Assembly (NCBI GenBank): GCA_003117195.1
Contig: BDSI01000177.1
Location: 140,658 to 204,657, forward strand
Length of the DNA stretch: 64,000 nt
Origin: Eudorina sp. 2006-703-Eu-15
Taxonomy: Eukaryota; Chlorophyta; Chlorophyceae; Chlamydomonadales; Volvocaceae
Direction: 5' to 3'
Shown: in pieces, positions 36,601-57,211 of the stretch
Position numbering within the stretch: the stretch's first letter is position 1
Layout: each line of letters starts with the position of its first letter
Position numbers and translations under genes: made by a program
Notes under the pieces: generated by a model
Databases searched by the model: none
Told to the model about the DNA's origin: nothing
What the model saw: only the letters and a program-made list of their open reading frames with translations

Positions 36601-38511
36601 CACACTCTCACGCACCGGTCTGCATGCCTCGCACCCTCATCCGTAGTGGTCGTTGTCTGCTTGGCCCCAACCCCCGCTTCCCCTCTGCCCTCTGCCGCCA
36701 CCCCACCCCACCCCACCCCACCCCACCCCAGGAGTACATCATGCAGGCCTACCCCAACCGGGAGGAGTACCCGCACGGCCTCTTCTACGGCGGCGGGGGC
36801 AGACTGCTGGCGTCGCAGGTGATCAGGCCAGACGTGTCCGCTCTCGGAGTCATGGCCGGGTGGCCGGGTGGCTGGGGGCGCCCAGGGAGGGGAGGAAGGG
36901 CCACCCTGCGCTGCGTGCTATCGTATCGTCCGTGTCGTCGTCGTCGTCGTTGTGAAGGAAGTCGTCGTCGTCGTCGTCGTCAACTCCCCACTGAGCCCTG
37001 GCCCTGGCCCTGGCGCCGCCCCTCCTCCCGGCCGCCGCAGGTCATTGGCGTGTTGGTGATTGGCGGCTGGGTGCTGGGCACCATGGGCCCTTTCTTCCTG
37101 CTGTTCAAGGCGGCGGGGGCGCTGAGGATCAGCGCGGAGATGGAGCAGGCGGGGCTGGACGTGTCAAAACACGGGGTGGGTGGGTGGCTGGTTGGGTGGG
37201 TGGGACGGTGGGTGGGGTGGGTGGGAGCGGTCGCAGGCGGAGCGGCGCGGGCATTGCCCGTGGGGGGCACTGACGGACGTTTACGGATGACCACAGCCAG
37301 CGTTTCCGTGTGTTTGGGTTGTGTCTTGGGATTAATAGGGTCGTGCCTTGCAAAAAGGGGTGGGGGTGTGTCGCTCGGGGCGCCTTTCGGCGGCGGTGGC
37401 CGGATAGAGTGTCTGTCTGCATGTCTGCTGAATGAGTTCTGCGAATCGGCAACAGGATGTTGCGTGGACGGGTTTTCTTCTTTACTTTGCTGGTACGGTA
37501 TTGCGTGGATGCCGTACCTGACCGGAATGCATCGTATCCCTCCCCCTCTGTGTGTTGCGTTGCTGGGGCTTCACTCCGCCGCCGTACCTGGTACGACAGG
37601 GCTCCGCGTACAACATTCCGACCTTTGGCAGCAGCGCGGGCGGCGGGTACTTCTATATGGGCAACCCCGGCGGTGGCGCCGGCGGCAGCAAGCATCCTCA
37701 CCTGTCCGGATCGTACGGCAACGGCGGCACAGGCGCCGTCGCGAATGTCCATGCGGGCGGCGGCGGCGGCGGCAGGGCCGTCGGTGATGCCATCATGCGC
37801 GCCCAGACGATGGGCGGGCTGGTCACAGTCGGTAGCGGTGGCGGCGGCGGCGCCGCCGCCGCCACAGCCTCCCCTGCCGCCAGCGGCGGCGGCGGCATTG
37901 TCGCGCCCTTTGCAGGTCTGAGCGACCTGCCGGCGCCGGCGGCGGGCGCCGCGGTGGCGCCGCTGTTCGGTCACGGCGGCGGCGACCAGAAGTACGGCAA
38001 CGGCGGCCTCCTTGACAGCAGCTTTGGCAGCAACTGCAGCCAGCGCCACAGCGCCCCGCCACCCCCTCGGGGGGGAGGGAGGGGCATCTCGGGGTGCGGT
38101 CGGGAGCCCAACGGCTCCGCCGTCGGCACACCTACGGCGGTAAGCCCGTCCGACCCCGACCGCAACCACACGGCCGCCTCTGCCGTCGTCGGCGGCCCCG
38201 CCGCCGGACGAGGAGTGCCCGCGTTCAGCTTGGAGCCGTCGTCGCGATCTGGCGGCGGCGGCGGCGGCGGCGGTGGCAGCGGCAGCGGCAGACACCAGTC
38301 GGAGGTCCTGGCGGAGGTCGGGGTACGGCTCATGGCGCCCAACGGCGCGGCGGCGAGGAGCGAAAAGAGCGGAGGCGGCCGTGGCGGCGCCACCGCTGCC
38401 GTCGCCGCGCCCGAGCCGGCTGGCTTGGTGTCGCCGGCCGTGAGCGGCGACCCCTCCGCCGCCGCCGCCGCCAGCGCCTCCCCCGCGGTGGCGGGTGGTG
38501 CGGCACCTTAG
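30618..38511 (+). CDS. AMT1: AMT-type ammonium transporter, 12 exons
   Basis: Exons: 30618-30815, 30916-30966, 31459-31566, 31976-32090, 32524-32571, 33599-33760, 34333-34459, 34968-35109, 35880-36119, 36732-36818, 37041-37175, 37600-38511. All are in phase; 774 aa. The core (about residues 1-475) matches plant-type AMT1: [30 protein letters not shown], the signature [28 protein letters not shown], and the regulatory C-tail [13 protein letters not shown], which spans the last splice and supports that junction. The twin pore histidines are present (VVHMTGG and MHGACG). It should import ammonium across a membrane, usually the plasma membrane, as a trimer. The C-terminus carries about 290 extra Gly/Ala/Ser-rich residues, far longer than usual (family about 450-550 aa). 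His replaces the usual Gln in HGGFAML. Gene symbol is by family; the paralogue number is not assigned. Confidence 0.93.
32583..33105 (+). repeat. 33-bp minisatellite in AMT intron 5
   Basis: About 16 tandem copies of a 33-bp unit (GGAGGCCGGAGGGGCTGCGG then GGGCCTTATGGGC) starting 11 bases after the exon 5 donor. Variants carry GAAGCG for GCTGCG, or lose one base. The unit length is a multiple of three, so the tract is open in more than one frame. Confidence 0.95.
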
Positions 38512-39442
38512 TGTCCGCTGGGCACTGGAACCACCGCGGGAAGCCCTGGCGGCGTCCGCCAGGCCTGATGACACCTTTTGACACTGATGTCGATGAGACC
38601 TGATGATGAGGCAAGGAACAGCGCTGACGGCCCGCGCGGCTCGTGGTCAGCCTGTCTGCAAGCGCGCGAGGTCCCGCACGTTCTGACGCCACATGTCAGG
38701 GCTTGGGCTTGGCGTGCTGGTGCCCGGAGCGTGGTCAGCGGTAGATGTGTTGTCGTGTCTTGTTTGAATGTTTACTTTGGTGACCGACGCCAGCAGGCAG
38801 GGATAGGAGATGTCGGCGCCGTACAGTACGGCACCCAGGCGTGCCATGTGGGAGCACGTACGGCTGCGATCCCGGTGGATGTGCGGACATGACGAGGCCA
38901 AGGGCCGGGGGCACCGGTTGGGGCCACGGGTGACCTCGTGGCGTAGTTGTACGGCCGCTTCAAAGAATGTGCGGCCGTACGGCTGTACGGCTGGCGGGCG
39001 CGCGAAAGGGGGGCGTGAACGACGGATGGAGTCGGGTGCCATCGGGAAGGGTGGGTTCGCGCGCGTTGGCTGTTCTGAGAAGACAAATTGCGATCCTTGA
39101 TGACAAAGATGCCGTGATTGATGCGGATCGGAGTGCTGGGACGGAGGCGATATTGCAACTCGCGGATCTGCCGAGAAGGCGCATCACAGACGTCGCGACT
39201 CGGCAGGTGCCGCGCGCGCTGGCGGGCTGTGTACGACAGTGATGCTGCAGGCAGACAGTACGACAGGGTGGCTAGCGAGGGAATGGAACGCACTTGTGGC
39301 ATTGCTGGTGTGGGATTGCGTGCGTTGGGGATTTACACGATTTGATGCCATCCATGGACCTCTGGGAGGGAGATCCGCGCTGCATGCACTTAATGGCTCG
39401 GGTTCTTAAAGGTGTCACGAGGCAGGCACGTGCAATGTTTAC

Positions 39443-39525
39443 GTAGATAGATCGGGCTATATAGATAGATAGATCGGGATAGATAGATAGATAGATCGGG
39501 ATAGATAGATGGGGATAGATAGATG
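39443..39525 (+). repeat. (GATA)n microsatellite with GATCGG interruptions
   Basis: Runs of ATAG units separated by ATCGGG or GGG spacers. Confidence 0.9.
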
Positions 39526-40673
39526 TGGTGTGCCGACTCGTGGCGCGAGGCGTTGGCCACGGCGGCCGCCCGGAGCTCTGCATGGGGGCCTGAGCCCCTG
39601 CTCGTGGCCTGGGGACTGTGGCGCGGTGCCCAGCGAGTCAGTCAGTCACCGGGCGTGCGACAGACCCGTGGGTCCTACTCCGTTGCGAATCCTCGGAGCA
39701 GGAGGAGGAGCTCCATGTTCAGCGCACTTACCACTTACTTTCTGAGGTGGGTGAGTGATGAGGGGCGGGCGAATGAACGGCCTGTGCGGTTGCGTCAATG
39801 GAAACGGTCGCGGTAGTTTTCAGGGGACGAAGTCGGGCGCGGTCGATGCGATTTTAGAGGTAGCCGCTGGAGCTTAGTGAATGAACGTACGGTCCTGGGC
39901 TGCGACAGGCACGGGCGGTGCGGGCGGGGCTGGCTGGGTCGGAGGTCGGAGGTCTGCGGGTGTCGGGGAGGTGGAGCTCGGATGACTGGGCGGGTTGTCG
40001 CTTGTCGGATGCCGGCATTGTTTCCGCCGCGCCATCTTTGTACGGTGTTGTTTCTGACTGCGTAGATAGTGCTCTTGGGCGGCGCGACACAACCTCGCAA
40101 TTCTTATCCGCACTGGTACATCGACCTGTACCGGAACAACTGTTTTATGGCTCGCCACGGCTGGTGGTGTTGCCCTCTCAAGGTTCGCCCTTGTCGGTGT
40201 GATTGTGTCGCGTTGTCGTGCGTTGCGTGTTAGTTGACTCGCAGAGTTGGATGTTGCAGGAACAGACGCGCTGCGGCGTCTCCGTGTGCGGCGGTGTTCC
40301 TGAACTAACTTTACCTCGTCGCGGCCCGCGCTCAGGGAAACCACACGCACACTGACAGGTAGGAAAGGGCGGTGCGGCCGGCACCGAGGCAGCACCACTT
40401 TTATCCCTGGCTGTGGTTGGTTCTCAGGAACGGGGTGGTTCCCCGGTAACGTGGGTACGGGGTGTGTTTCGGTGCACTTCGTGGAGCCAGTCCGGTGCGC
40501 CATGGCGGCGAAAATTCGTTTCTGCAGTAAAAGGTGAGGAAGCTTTGGCTGTCACCGATGACTCCTGTAATAACATCCTTAAGAATACGCTGACAGCTGC
40601 CATACAAAAACTGCAAGTTTCCCTTCCCCACTGTTCCCGACAGACCTCTGCGCTCCCCGTCCTTCTCACTCCA

Positions 40674-40785
40674 CCGTCGGAAGGTGATAACCTATCCGTG
40701 CAGCCATGTAACCGCAATTTCGGGTTCGGGTTGAAGTGGCGGTTACTGCACGGATATGCCTTCACCGTCCTTCACCTTCCGACGG
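40674..40785. repeat. 112-bp imperfect foldback
   Basis: Paired arm segments: 40674-40687 with 40772-40785 (14 bp, CCGTCGGAAGGTGA), 40693-40703 with 40746-40756 (11 bp, TATCCGTGCAG), and 40708-40715 with 40739-40746 (8 bp). Asymmetric bulges separate them and the apical loop is about 23 nt. It could be a small foldback element or a small-RNA precursor. Confidence 0.7.
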
Positions 40786-41489
40786 TTCCACAAGACAGGT
40801 GCTTCATGATTTGAAGGATTGAAACCCGCCTATGTTGACCCGCTGACGACTTGCGACGCGAAAAATATGACAGCCAGCTTCTTGTGTTATTGATGGGCCT
40901 GGTGGCCACGGTGGCCAGTTGGTTGCACTCTAGGTGTTCGGGGGCTGCGCTATTGGCGATGTGATGCAAAATTGCAAACATATCTCTACGCAATAACATC
41001 TGCTTATAGTGAAAGTGATGGAGGTGCAGCGTCTCTATCCTTCCAGAACCTTCTCCGAAAGACTGGGCAGAGCTACTTGGGAATTTCCCTGCGTCTTCCG
41101 CTTCATTCCGCGAAGTGACATGCTCACTGCCGTGAGCTTACGGGCGGCTCATGTACTGGAAAGTTCACAGGTATCAAAACCTTTGTTGGGGCCCGCTAGG
41201 ACACCACGTGAATACACGCAAACTGTGACGAGGCTGAGACTGTGATAACATTCCGAACTTTATTTCACCGTAGTTTGGTTTCACAGCATTTACCGCGCAA
41301 CGCACTCATCGTTTATCGGCCGTCGACACACGCAAAGCCCGCCGTGCATTTCCAGGATATCATGTTGATGTCAGTATGTTTTTTGTGTGATCAATATTGC
41401 AGCAAAGGGCCTTTTATGGAGGTGTACGGGTTATACATGGACAATTTCATGGCCAAGTCGTGACGTGCAACGCACAATTAGAAACCCTT

Positions 41490-43783
<2,294 letters not shown>

Positions 43784-45957
43784 TGGCAGACTGGATCACC
43801 AAGCGCCGCATCGAAAGCAGCTGTCAACGACAAGCGTGGCGTAGCACTCCGTGCGCTGGGGATGACTTGATTGGCGATGATGGCCGCTTCTTTCCTATCG
43901 GCGCTTCATAGCTGACGTGGCTCTCTTCAGTGTTTTGCAACCCGAGGCTTCCTGGATAAGATCGGCCGCCTGCTGGTAATCAGGGAGTGCACCCCTGATT
44001 TCTTTTTGTGAAGCACCGCCCACGCCTTTGCATCACGTGCGCGTCCTCCCGGACGCCACGTGGACACGGCAGGGGCACACCCGACCAGGGAGAAGCTGCG
44101 GTTTTGTGGATGTTTACAGCCGCTACCCTACGCCCATAGGTTTTCCTGGGGTAATCCGGAACGGGAGGACTGTGAACAGGATGTCATGTTCGTTTTGAGC
44201 GAGCGAGCACGGAGCTTGCTGCACAGCAGGCGTTGCACGCAGGTTGGCCATGCGAGAAGGTTGGTTCCCCATGAGTGGTGATTGCTGAGTGTGGCTATAA
44301 CGGCGCGCGACGCTTGAGAGTACCTCGAATCAGCCGCTGACATGGTGAGCACATTTGGGTTCACACCGGAGCACGGGAACTTGGACTCGTGAACGTGTAC
44401 TGCAGACTGGCATGGGTTCAGCCTATGGCATGGGTGTCTGACCGTGCTATGGCCCTTGCAGGTTGCCTTGGTTAGGTGGAACAGACACGCACGCACGTTG
44501 GTCTGACCAGTCCGTCCTTCGGCCGACCGCTGCTGGCTTGGATTGTTATAAACAGCCTGCGCTGCAACCATCTGTCGACGTCTGGCCTTCACGTGTTTAT
44601 GTAGTATAGCCATGCGTGACTGCAAACCCAGGTCGGCATGTTACTGCTTCTGTGGTGACAGTACGAAGTCGTAATGTAGTCTTGCTTCGTGCATGTCGTG
44701 TGTTTGCTGCGCGCGTTGGTGCGTTCGCATCCGACTGCTAAGAGTGCAAGTAGTCACCTTTCCATGGCGTGGAGGCGGGTAGACTTCAGTAGCCGCGGGG
44801 CCGGCTGTATTCATTCGTGACGTGCCCTGGTTGCCACAGGTTGGTTCATAAGGCTGATCTGGTGCTGGCCGGCTGTCAGTGTCACGGGGGCTTGAAATCC
44901 TTTCTTTTCAGAGGATGTTCACGTGTGTTCCTACCGCTTAATATCGAGCCGCTCTGTGCGATGTACCACGGTTGAGCTTACAAAACCATACGTCGCTTAC
45001 AGAAAAACGGGATCCGATCGCTGTCCGCCGTGTCGTGTCGTGTCGGCGCACTTGAATCAAGGGGGTAGCGTGGCCTATGACATGGGCGGTCCTTGTCCGC
45101 TGGTGCCATGTGAAATGCCCGGTCTCAGGTCTAAACTCACTCACTTAACCACTGCGTTAACGATAATCGAATAAACCGAAATATCGAGCACAATGCAAAG
45201 CGGATCCACGAGAGGCATGTTCGCTCCATTTCTCTCAGCCCACCACTGGTTGGACGGTGTAAAGCGTGTGCATAGCCCCAGCCGGCCCTCTGTGGGTTCG
45301 TCAATAACTTGACCGCGCGCAAAAACTGCCTCAGTAACGAGGGGCCCCATGCACATCACCCACAACATGCTGACGCAAGTGGGACGGCACCACACCCATG
45401 GGCGGGGAGCTGCAGCGGTACGGGAGCTCATGCATGGTACGGGAGCTCATGCACGGGACAAGCGAGCACGGTCGGTGTGACAGCCGAACAGAACGGATGA
45501 TACTAATGATACAGAAGGCCGTAAGCATGACAGCTATCGGGCACAGCGTCAAGAACACGCCCAGCTTGCCCGTCACGCGTTGGTGGCATGGCGCACAAAG
45601 TGCTACGGGACAACATGCTGCCGACCGGTTCCACCGAGGTCCGCGCATCACGCATAGCGGACAAACCGATAACACCAGCCAATCTCGCGACGCCACTGAA
45701 ACCCGCCATATGACTGCTGCTGGCATCACACGACATTCCTCCGCGCTGATTTGGGTGCATGATACCGCTCGTGTCACTGCGGCGACAAGACACCATGTCG
45801 CGTCGATTTGGCCTCTTGCGACGCCGCAAAAGCGGCACCTACGTAGGTGTCATGACGGAGACCGCCCTGCCAATGCCGCCCGGGCCACCGCCACCGCCAG
45901 TGACGTGCTAGTCAGCTAACGGGATAGTTTGTCCGCTACCTCACGGCGTACCAGGCT
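43784..45957. other. Convergent intergenic region, no supported gene
   Basis: It lies between the convergent 3' ends of the thioredoxin reductase and EamA transporter genes. The small open frames found here have no recognisable content. Two minus-strand TGTAA signals occur at 44978-45001. Confidence 0.45.
44978..45001 (-). terminator. Two candidate poly(A) signals for EamA gene
   Basis: TGTAA pentamers at 44978-44982 and 44997-45001 on the minus strand, about 0.96 kb past the stop at 45958. Two copies so close together make this a plausible 3' end. Confidence 0.35.
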
Positions 45958-47867
45958 CTACGCATTGGCTCCGCCGTCGCCCGCCAACAGCCGCCTGCTG
46001 TCGGGTTGCTCCGCTGCGCTGCTGGGCCGCAGCAGTGGTCGCCGCTCGGGGTCAGCCTCCGCCCCACCCCGGCAGCTCTCAGTGTAGCCGTTGCCGGGCA
46101 TGCTCATTTCCACCATGCCGCAACCCCTGCCCGCCTCCACGTCTATTTGAACCCGTCCCCGACTGGGCAGCTGCTGGCCCAGTACGTCTAGGAGGGCACC
46201 CGGGTCACCCTTGCAGCCATCCAGCGGAACCGCAGCCGAACCGTCGCCCTTCTCGGTGGCAGCAGCTGCGGCAGGTGGTTTCGGAGCACTGGCCTTCAGG
46301 TTGACCAACACGGCCCCCGCTGCGATCAGCGCCGAGCCGCCCACGCCGAACATGTTCAGCTTGTCGTGCAGGAACATGAGGCCCAGCAGGTAGGAGTAGA
46401 CCACCTGGGGATGAGAGGGGAGCGGAGGGGAGGGGAGGTGCACCGACGGTAGGCAGGGCGGCGTGCAGTTGCAGGAATGCGAATGCTACCGCGGGTTACG
46501 GCTGCGGGAACTCCCAAAAGGGAATTCAAATGCCGTGACCACGGGGTGTGTTACTCGGTACGGTACATCGGTATACAGTCGCAGGGTTTGCGGGATATAG
46601 ATTTGTGGTGTTACCGCACCGCCCCACACGCAGAGAAGGTCGGCTGGTAAACGGGAACCAGCCCCCGACCGAAAGCCGGACAGAGCCCGTCACTCGGCCA
46701 GAAGATCACACTTGCGTGCACTGGCACACCCGTACTGCTGCCATTCTCCCGGAATGCGAACCAAGTACCGGCCCGGCTGTTCGCGCTCACCTGCGTCAGG
46801 TTTATGGCTGATGCCCTGGCCGCGTGCAGCAGCTGGAAGCCCCGGCCGATCAAGATCTGGCCCCAGAACGAGCAGGTCGCCACCCCGAGCAGCAGCGCCC
46901 ACTCGGACCCGGTCGGCCACACCGCCGGCGCGGGGAAGCCCACCGCTAGCGGCACGATTGACGTCAACGCGGCGCACATGTGGAAGTACACCGACACCAC
47001 CAGCGACGGCTCCCTCTTCCCCAACAGCCGGATGGAGAGGAACGCGGCCGCCGCCAGCACCGCCGCCAGCAGCGCCAGTGCCGTACCCAGCACCTGCTGC
47101 TGGCTCCACGCCGGCACGACCGCGCCGCCGCTGGCCACCGCATCTGCCGTACTGATGCTCAGGTCTCCGTCACCGTTCAGTCGGTCATCGTCCGCCTCCT
47201 CATCGTCGTCAATGAAGTCAAAGTCGAAGGACAGATGGTTAAACAAGAAGGGCGGTCTCGTGAGGCACAGCAGGCCGCAGATGCACACCAGGACGCCCAC
47301 CACGCCCCGGCCTCCCAACGGCTCCTTCAAGGCAGCCCATGCCACCACCGATATGATGGCGGGGTTGAGGAAGTAGAGCGTCACCGCGTCCGCCAGAGGC
47401 AGCATCTTGATTGCGAAGTAATACGTGGTCATGGCGGCCGACCCGAACAGACCGCGGGACAGCAGAAGCGGCAGGTTGGCGCGGGAGCCTAGCAGGGGGT
47501 GAATACCCGAGGCGCGGCCAGACGCGATGCAGACGGCCAGGGCTATCACGGAACGGAAGGCGACAATCTCGAATACCGGGATGGATGGGCCCAGGAGTTT
47601 GACGAAGAAGGCGGTCAACGATGTGACAATCGCTGCGGCGCAGACGCACGCCGTGCCTGAGTTCCATATCAGCCTGTTTGGCCGGTTTGGGTCCGCATGG
47701 TCGATTGCATAAGCATAGGTTGGAAGGGTGAAAAGAAAAGGCAAGATGGTACGCAAAGCTGGAGTTTCTGGCGCATGTACTGGTGGCGCTATTAGGCGCT
47801 ATTAGGCGCAGTCTCCCGCAGGCACCTACCGCGACACGACGCCCATCCGCTGACGCTGCGCCGACAT
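45958..47867 (-). CDS. EamA/DMT-family transporter, 3 exons
   Basis: Exons on the minus strand: 47867-47830, 47673-46791, 46404-45958. All are in phase; 455 aa. The short first exon encodes MSAQRQRMGVVS. The ATG choice rests on phase, since the frame continuing upstream of 47673 starts only with TTG. Two EamA halves are visible. The first (about 14-130) has CAAAIVTSLTAFFVKLLGPS, FRSVIALAV, SRGLFGSAAMTTYYFAI and ADAVTLYFLNPAIISVVAWA. An acidic cytosolic-type loop (FDFIDDDEEADDDR) follows. The second half (about 195-330) has LLAAVLAAAAFLSIRLLGK, FWGQILIGRGFQL and, after the last splice, VVYSYLLGLMFLHDKLN. About ten membrane helices. The last 110 residues are a hydrophilic tail. Layout is close to SLC35G-type proteins; substrate unknown. 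Confidence 0.85.
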
Positions 47868-48941
47868 TGTAGCGCATGCGAGGGAGCAAGCCCTTGTGAC
47901 GTAAACATTAACAGTTTGAGTTTTTGCGCCATTGTTCTTTCCTAGCAGTAATGTGTGCGCATCAGAAACCGGTTGCAGCTGCGCCGCTGCCTGAACCGTC
48001 GCAAATTTCTCCATGATGCACGAGAGCTGCTTTGAAATCCAAGGTAAACAAAACGCAGCTCATGCAGCCCGCGATAGTCGTGCCGCACCCGCATAACTAA
48101 ACATGTAAGCTCGGAAAGCTCTCGCGTGATTGCCAACACAGTGGGCAGTTAGGTATGACCAGCTTAATTAGTGAAAAATGGTACGCGACATGTTTGTTAC
48201 GCATGCCGACAGTGATTTGGTCTTATTCATACGCGTTTCGTAGATTGTTCGTAGACGACAGTATCATGGCGCTGGAGTAAATAGCACTGTAAACTAAATT
48301 ATTTGTTACGGTTTGCACAAGATATACATATCTGTTGTTTGGCTTTACCTGTCCGGAGCTGACGTGTATAGAAGCAGGGCACAAATTTGCAGGATTCGTG
48401 AGAGCTGTTAATTAACTCAACACAACAGAAATTGTGTGCCAGCATGCACACAACGCGCGACACTGTAATACGAAAGGGGGGATGGTCGACCGATAACCGC
48501 CTTCCGTTTCTGGTTGACCGAGCGGTATGACATCTTCTGGGTTTCGCCTAAAGCTCCTGCCTGTTCGGCATAGGGAATATCAACAAATGTATCTGGGTTC
48601 ATCGCACAGCGTAATTAGTTCATCCGGATTGCTTTGGCGGGAATCAATTGGTTCGACGGTTAATACATGGCAGGTTGGCCCCGGTGGGCCAATTTAGTTA
48701 GGCAAACTAAAACCATATATGATAACTATATTAAAATGACCTTACGGTTTTCTATCCAGACGTTGCCGTGCACGTCCGCCCCTCTTCCTCTTCCTCTTTC
48801 TCTTCCTCTTCTTTCTCTAGCCAGTTTGCACGCAAACTAAGAAAGCAAGCAAATGGGTACAAAATTAAAGGATGAAGGATAAAAAATTCTATAAGATTTG
48901 ATGCTCATCGTCCGCATCAACAGGCAATCCGGCGTTACGGA
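47868..48941. other. 1.07-kb divergent promoter region, no gene
   Basis: It separates the divergent starts of the EamA transporter (-) and the CAP/Pro-rich gene (+). It is clearly AT-richer than the flanking exons, with a TC-rich tract at 48780-48815. I see no coding exon. Confidence 0.5.
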
Positions 48942-55849
<6,908 letters not shown>

Positions 55850-56589
55850 CATCAAGTGCGTTTTTCAGCCTTGTGTTACAGTGTATGTGTGTTACAATGC
55901 GTACGATAACATCTCGATCGCTGAAAGATGCAAGACGACACATACATACATACACAGTAAGTGTATGTATGTCTGTAGGCCTACATTTTTAAACACGTCC
56001 GTACGTAGTGCCCGGCGGACTACGACTGGGCATACATTACATACATCGATCTTTGGGATGAGCCTAGTAGGTCCAGCACTTTCATCCGCCGATCTGGGAT
56101 ATATCCAGCGGCGGGCGAGACCAGCCCCCCCGTACATGTATTTATGTAGTCCCTATATATACAGGCTATACATACATATGTAGACCCTATTTACGTAGGC
56201 CCATACATTGTCTTAGGTTTTGCGGTTCGGTTCCTGCTGGTTGTCGCCATGACTTGTATGTCCGGCTGATTCAGGGCAGCCATAGATAGCTAGGACGGAC
56301 TCTCTTGCTATGCATTGAAAACGATCCGGCGGTAGGTAGGTCCCCGGTGGGCTGACCCGGTGCATGCGTATGTACCTACGTACGTGGTGCCGAGAACAGC
56401 GCAGCTTGCTACGAATAAGGGGAGCAGCGTATTTGTACCATTATATTTACTATATATTATCGATCATCATTTTTATCCTGCCCGCTGGATAGCTAGGTAA
56501 GTAAGTGCCCTGCCGGCTAGCAACCCTAGCTACAGCTAGCTTAGCTAGCGACAGGGCGCACATCCATCCGCGGACCCGCCCGCCGACAC

Positions 56590-56940
56590 TCTGGGAACCG
56601 AACCTCTTTGGGTGCTCTTTGGGAGCTCTTCGCCCGTCTCTTTGTCTGTCTCTTCGTTGGTATCTTCTACTGGCTCTTCTACTGGCAGTCATCCAAAGAT
56701 GATTCCGAAGACTTTCTCTTTGGTTACATCCAAAGACATGCCAAAGACCGGCGCGAAGAAGAATCCAAATGCAGTCGCAAAGGACCTTCCAAAGACGAGT
56801 CGAAGACAGCCACAAAGACAAAGCCGAAGACACATGCCAAGAGGCATCCAAAGTCGCAGCCGAACATGGACCCAAAGTGGACCCAAAGAGGGATCCAAAG
56901 AGAGACCCAAAGCCAATACCAAAGACATCCGTGTAGCGCC
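56590..56940 (+). repeat. Degenerate CCAAAGA repeat with opposite-strand TCTTTGG start
   Basis: The left part carries TCTTTGG-type units and the right part many CCAAAGA/CCGAAGA units spaced about 10-15 bp, so the two halves are loosely complementary. Confidence 0.6.
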
Positions 56941-56999
56941 AGTTATTGGTCCCAGCACCTGCTCCCGAACAATCGCACCAGCACCATGCCCCGTAGGAC

Positions 57000-57085
57000 C
57001 CCGCCCTGCCCTGCCCGCGCGGCCCCGCCCCGCCCTGCCCTGCCCCGCGCGGCCCCGCCCCGCCCTGCCCTGCCCCGCGCGGCCC
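57000..57085 (+). repeat. CCCTGCCC/GCGCGGCCCC tandem repeat
   Basis: About three imperfect copies of a unit of roughly 30 bp containing GCGCGGCCCCGCCCCGCCC. Confidence 0.75.
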
Positions 57086-57211
57086 GCCTCACCCCTGCCA
57101 TACGCGGCCCCGTCGCACTGCCTGGCGCTGCCCCGCCCCAGCACGCTCCAACCCTCTACCTCTGCCATAGCCTACCCGTACGCCCAAACATCACATCCCA
57201 CGTGTACCAAG

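Larger units (their letters stand above)
38512..41489. other. Intergenic region, no supported gene
   Basis: It holds the 3' UTR of the ammonium transporter and the 5' region of the thioredoxin reductase gene. Contents: a GATA microsatellite at 39443-39525 and a long foldback at 40674-40785. No plus-strand TGTAA was found within 1 kb of the AMT stop. Confidence 0.45.
55850..57211. other. Repeat-rich region without a supported gene
   Basis: Beyond the CAP gene this stretch is rich in short TACATA/GTATGT sequence. It then holds a degenerate CCAAAGA region (56590-56940) and a CCCTGCCC/GCGCGGCCCC tandem tract (57000-57085). Open frames across it follow the repeats and are unlikely to be genes. 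Confidence 0.45.

Noticed and set aside
47674..47756. EamA transporter start at the head of its open frame
   Set aside because: The first codon is TTG, not ATG; an upstream ATG exon (47867-47830) joins in phase and removes this segment as intron.
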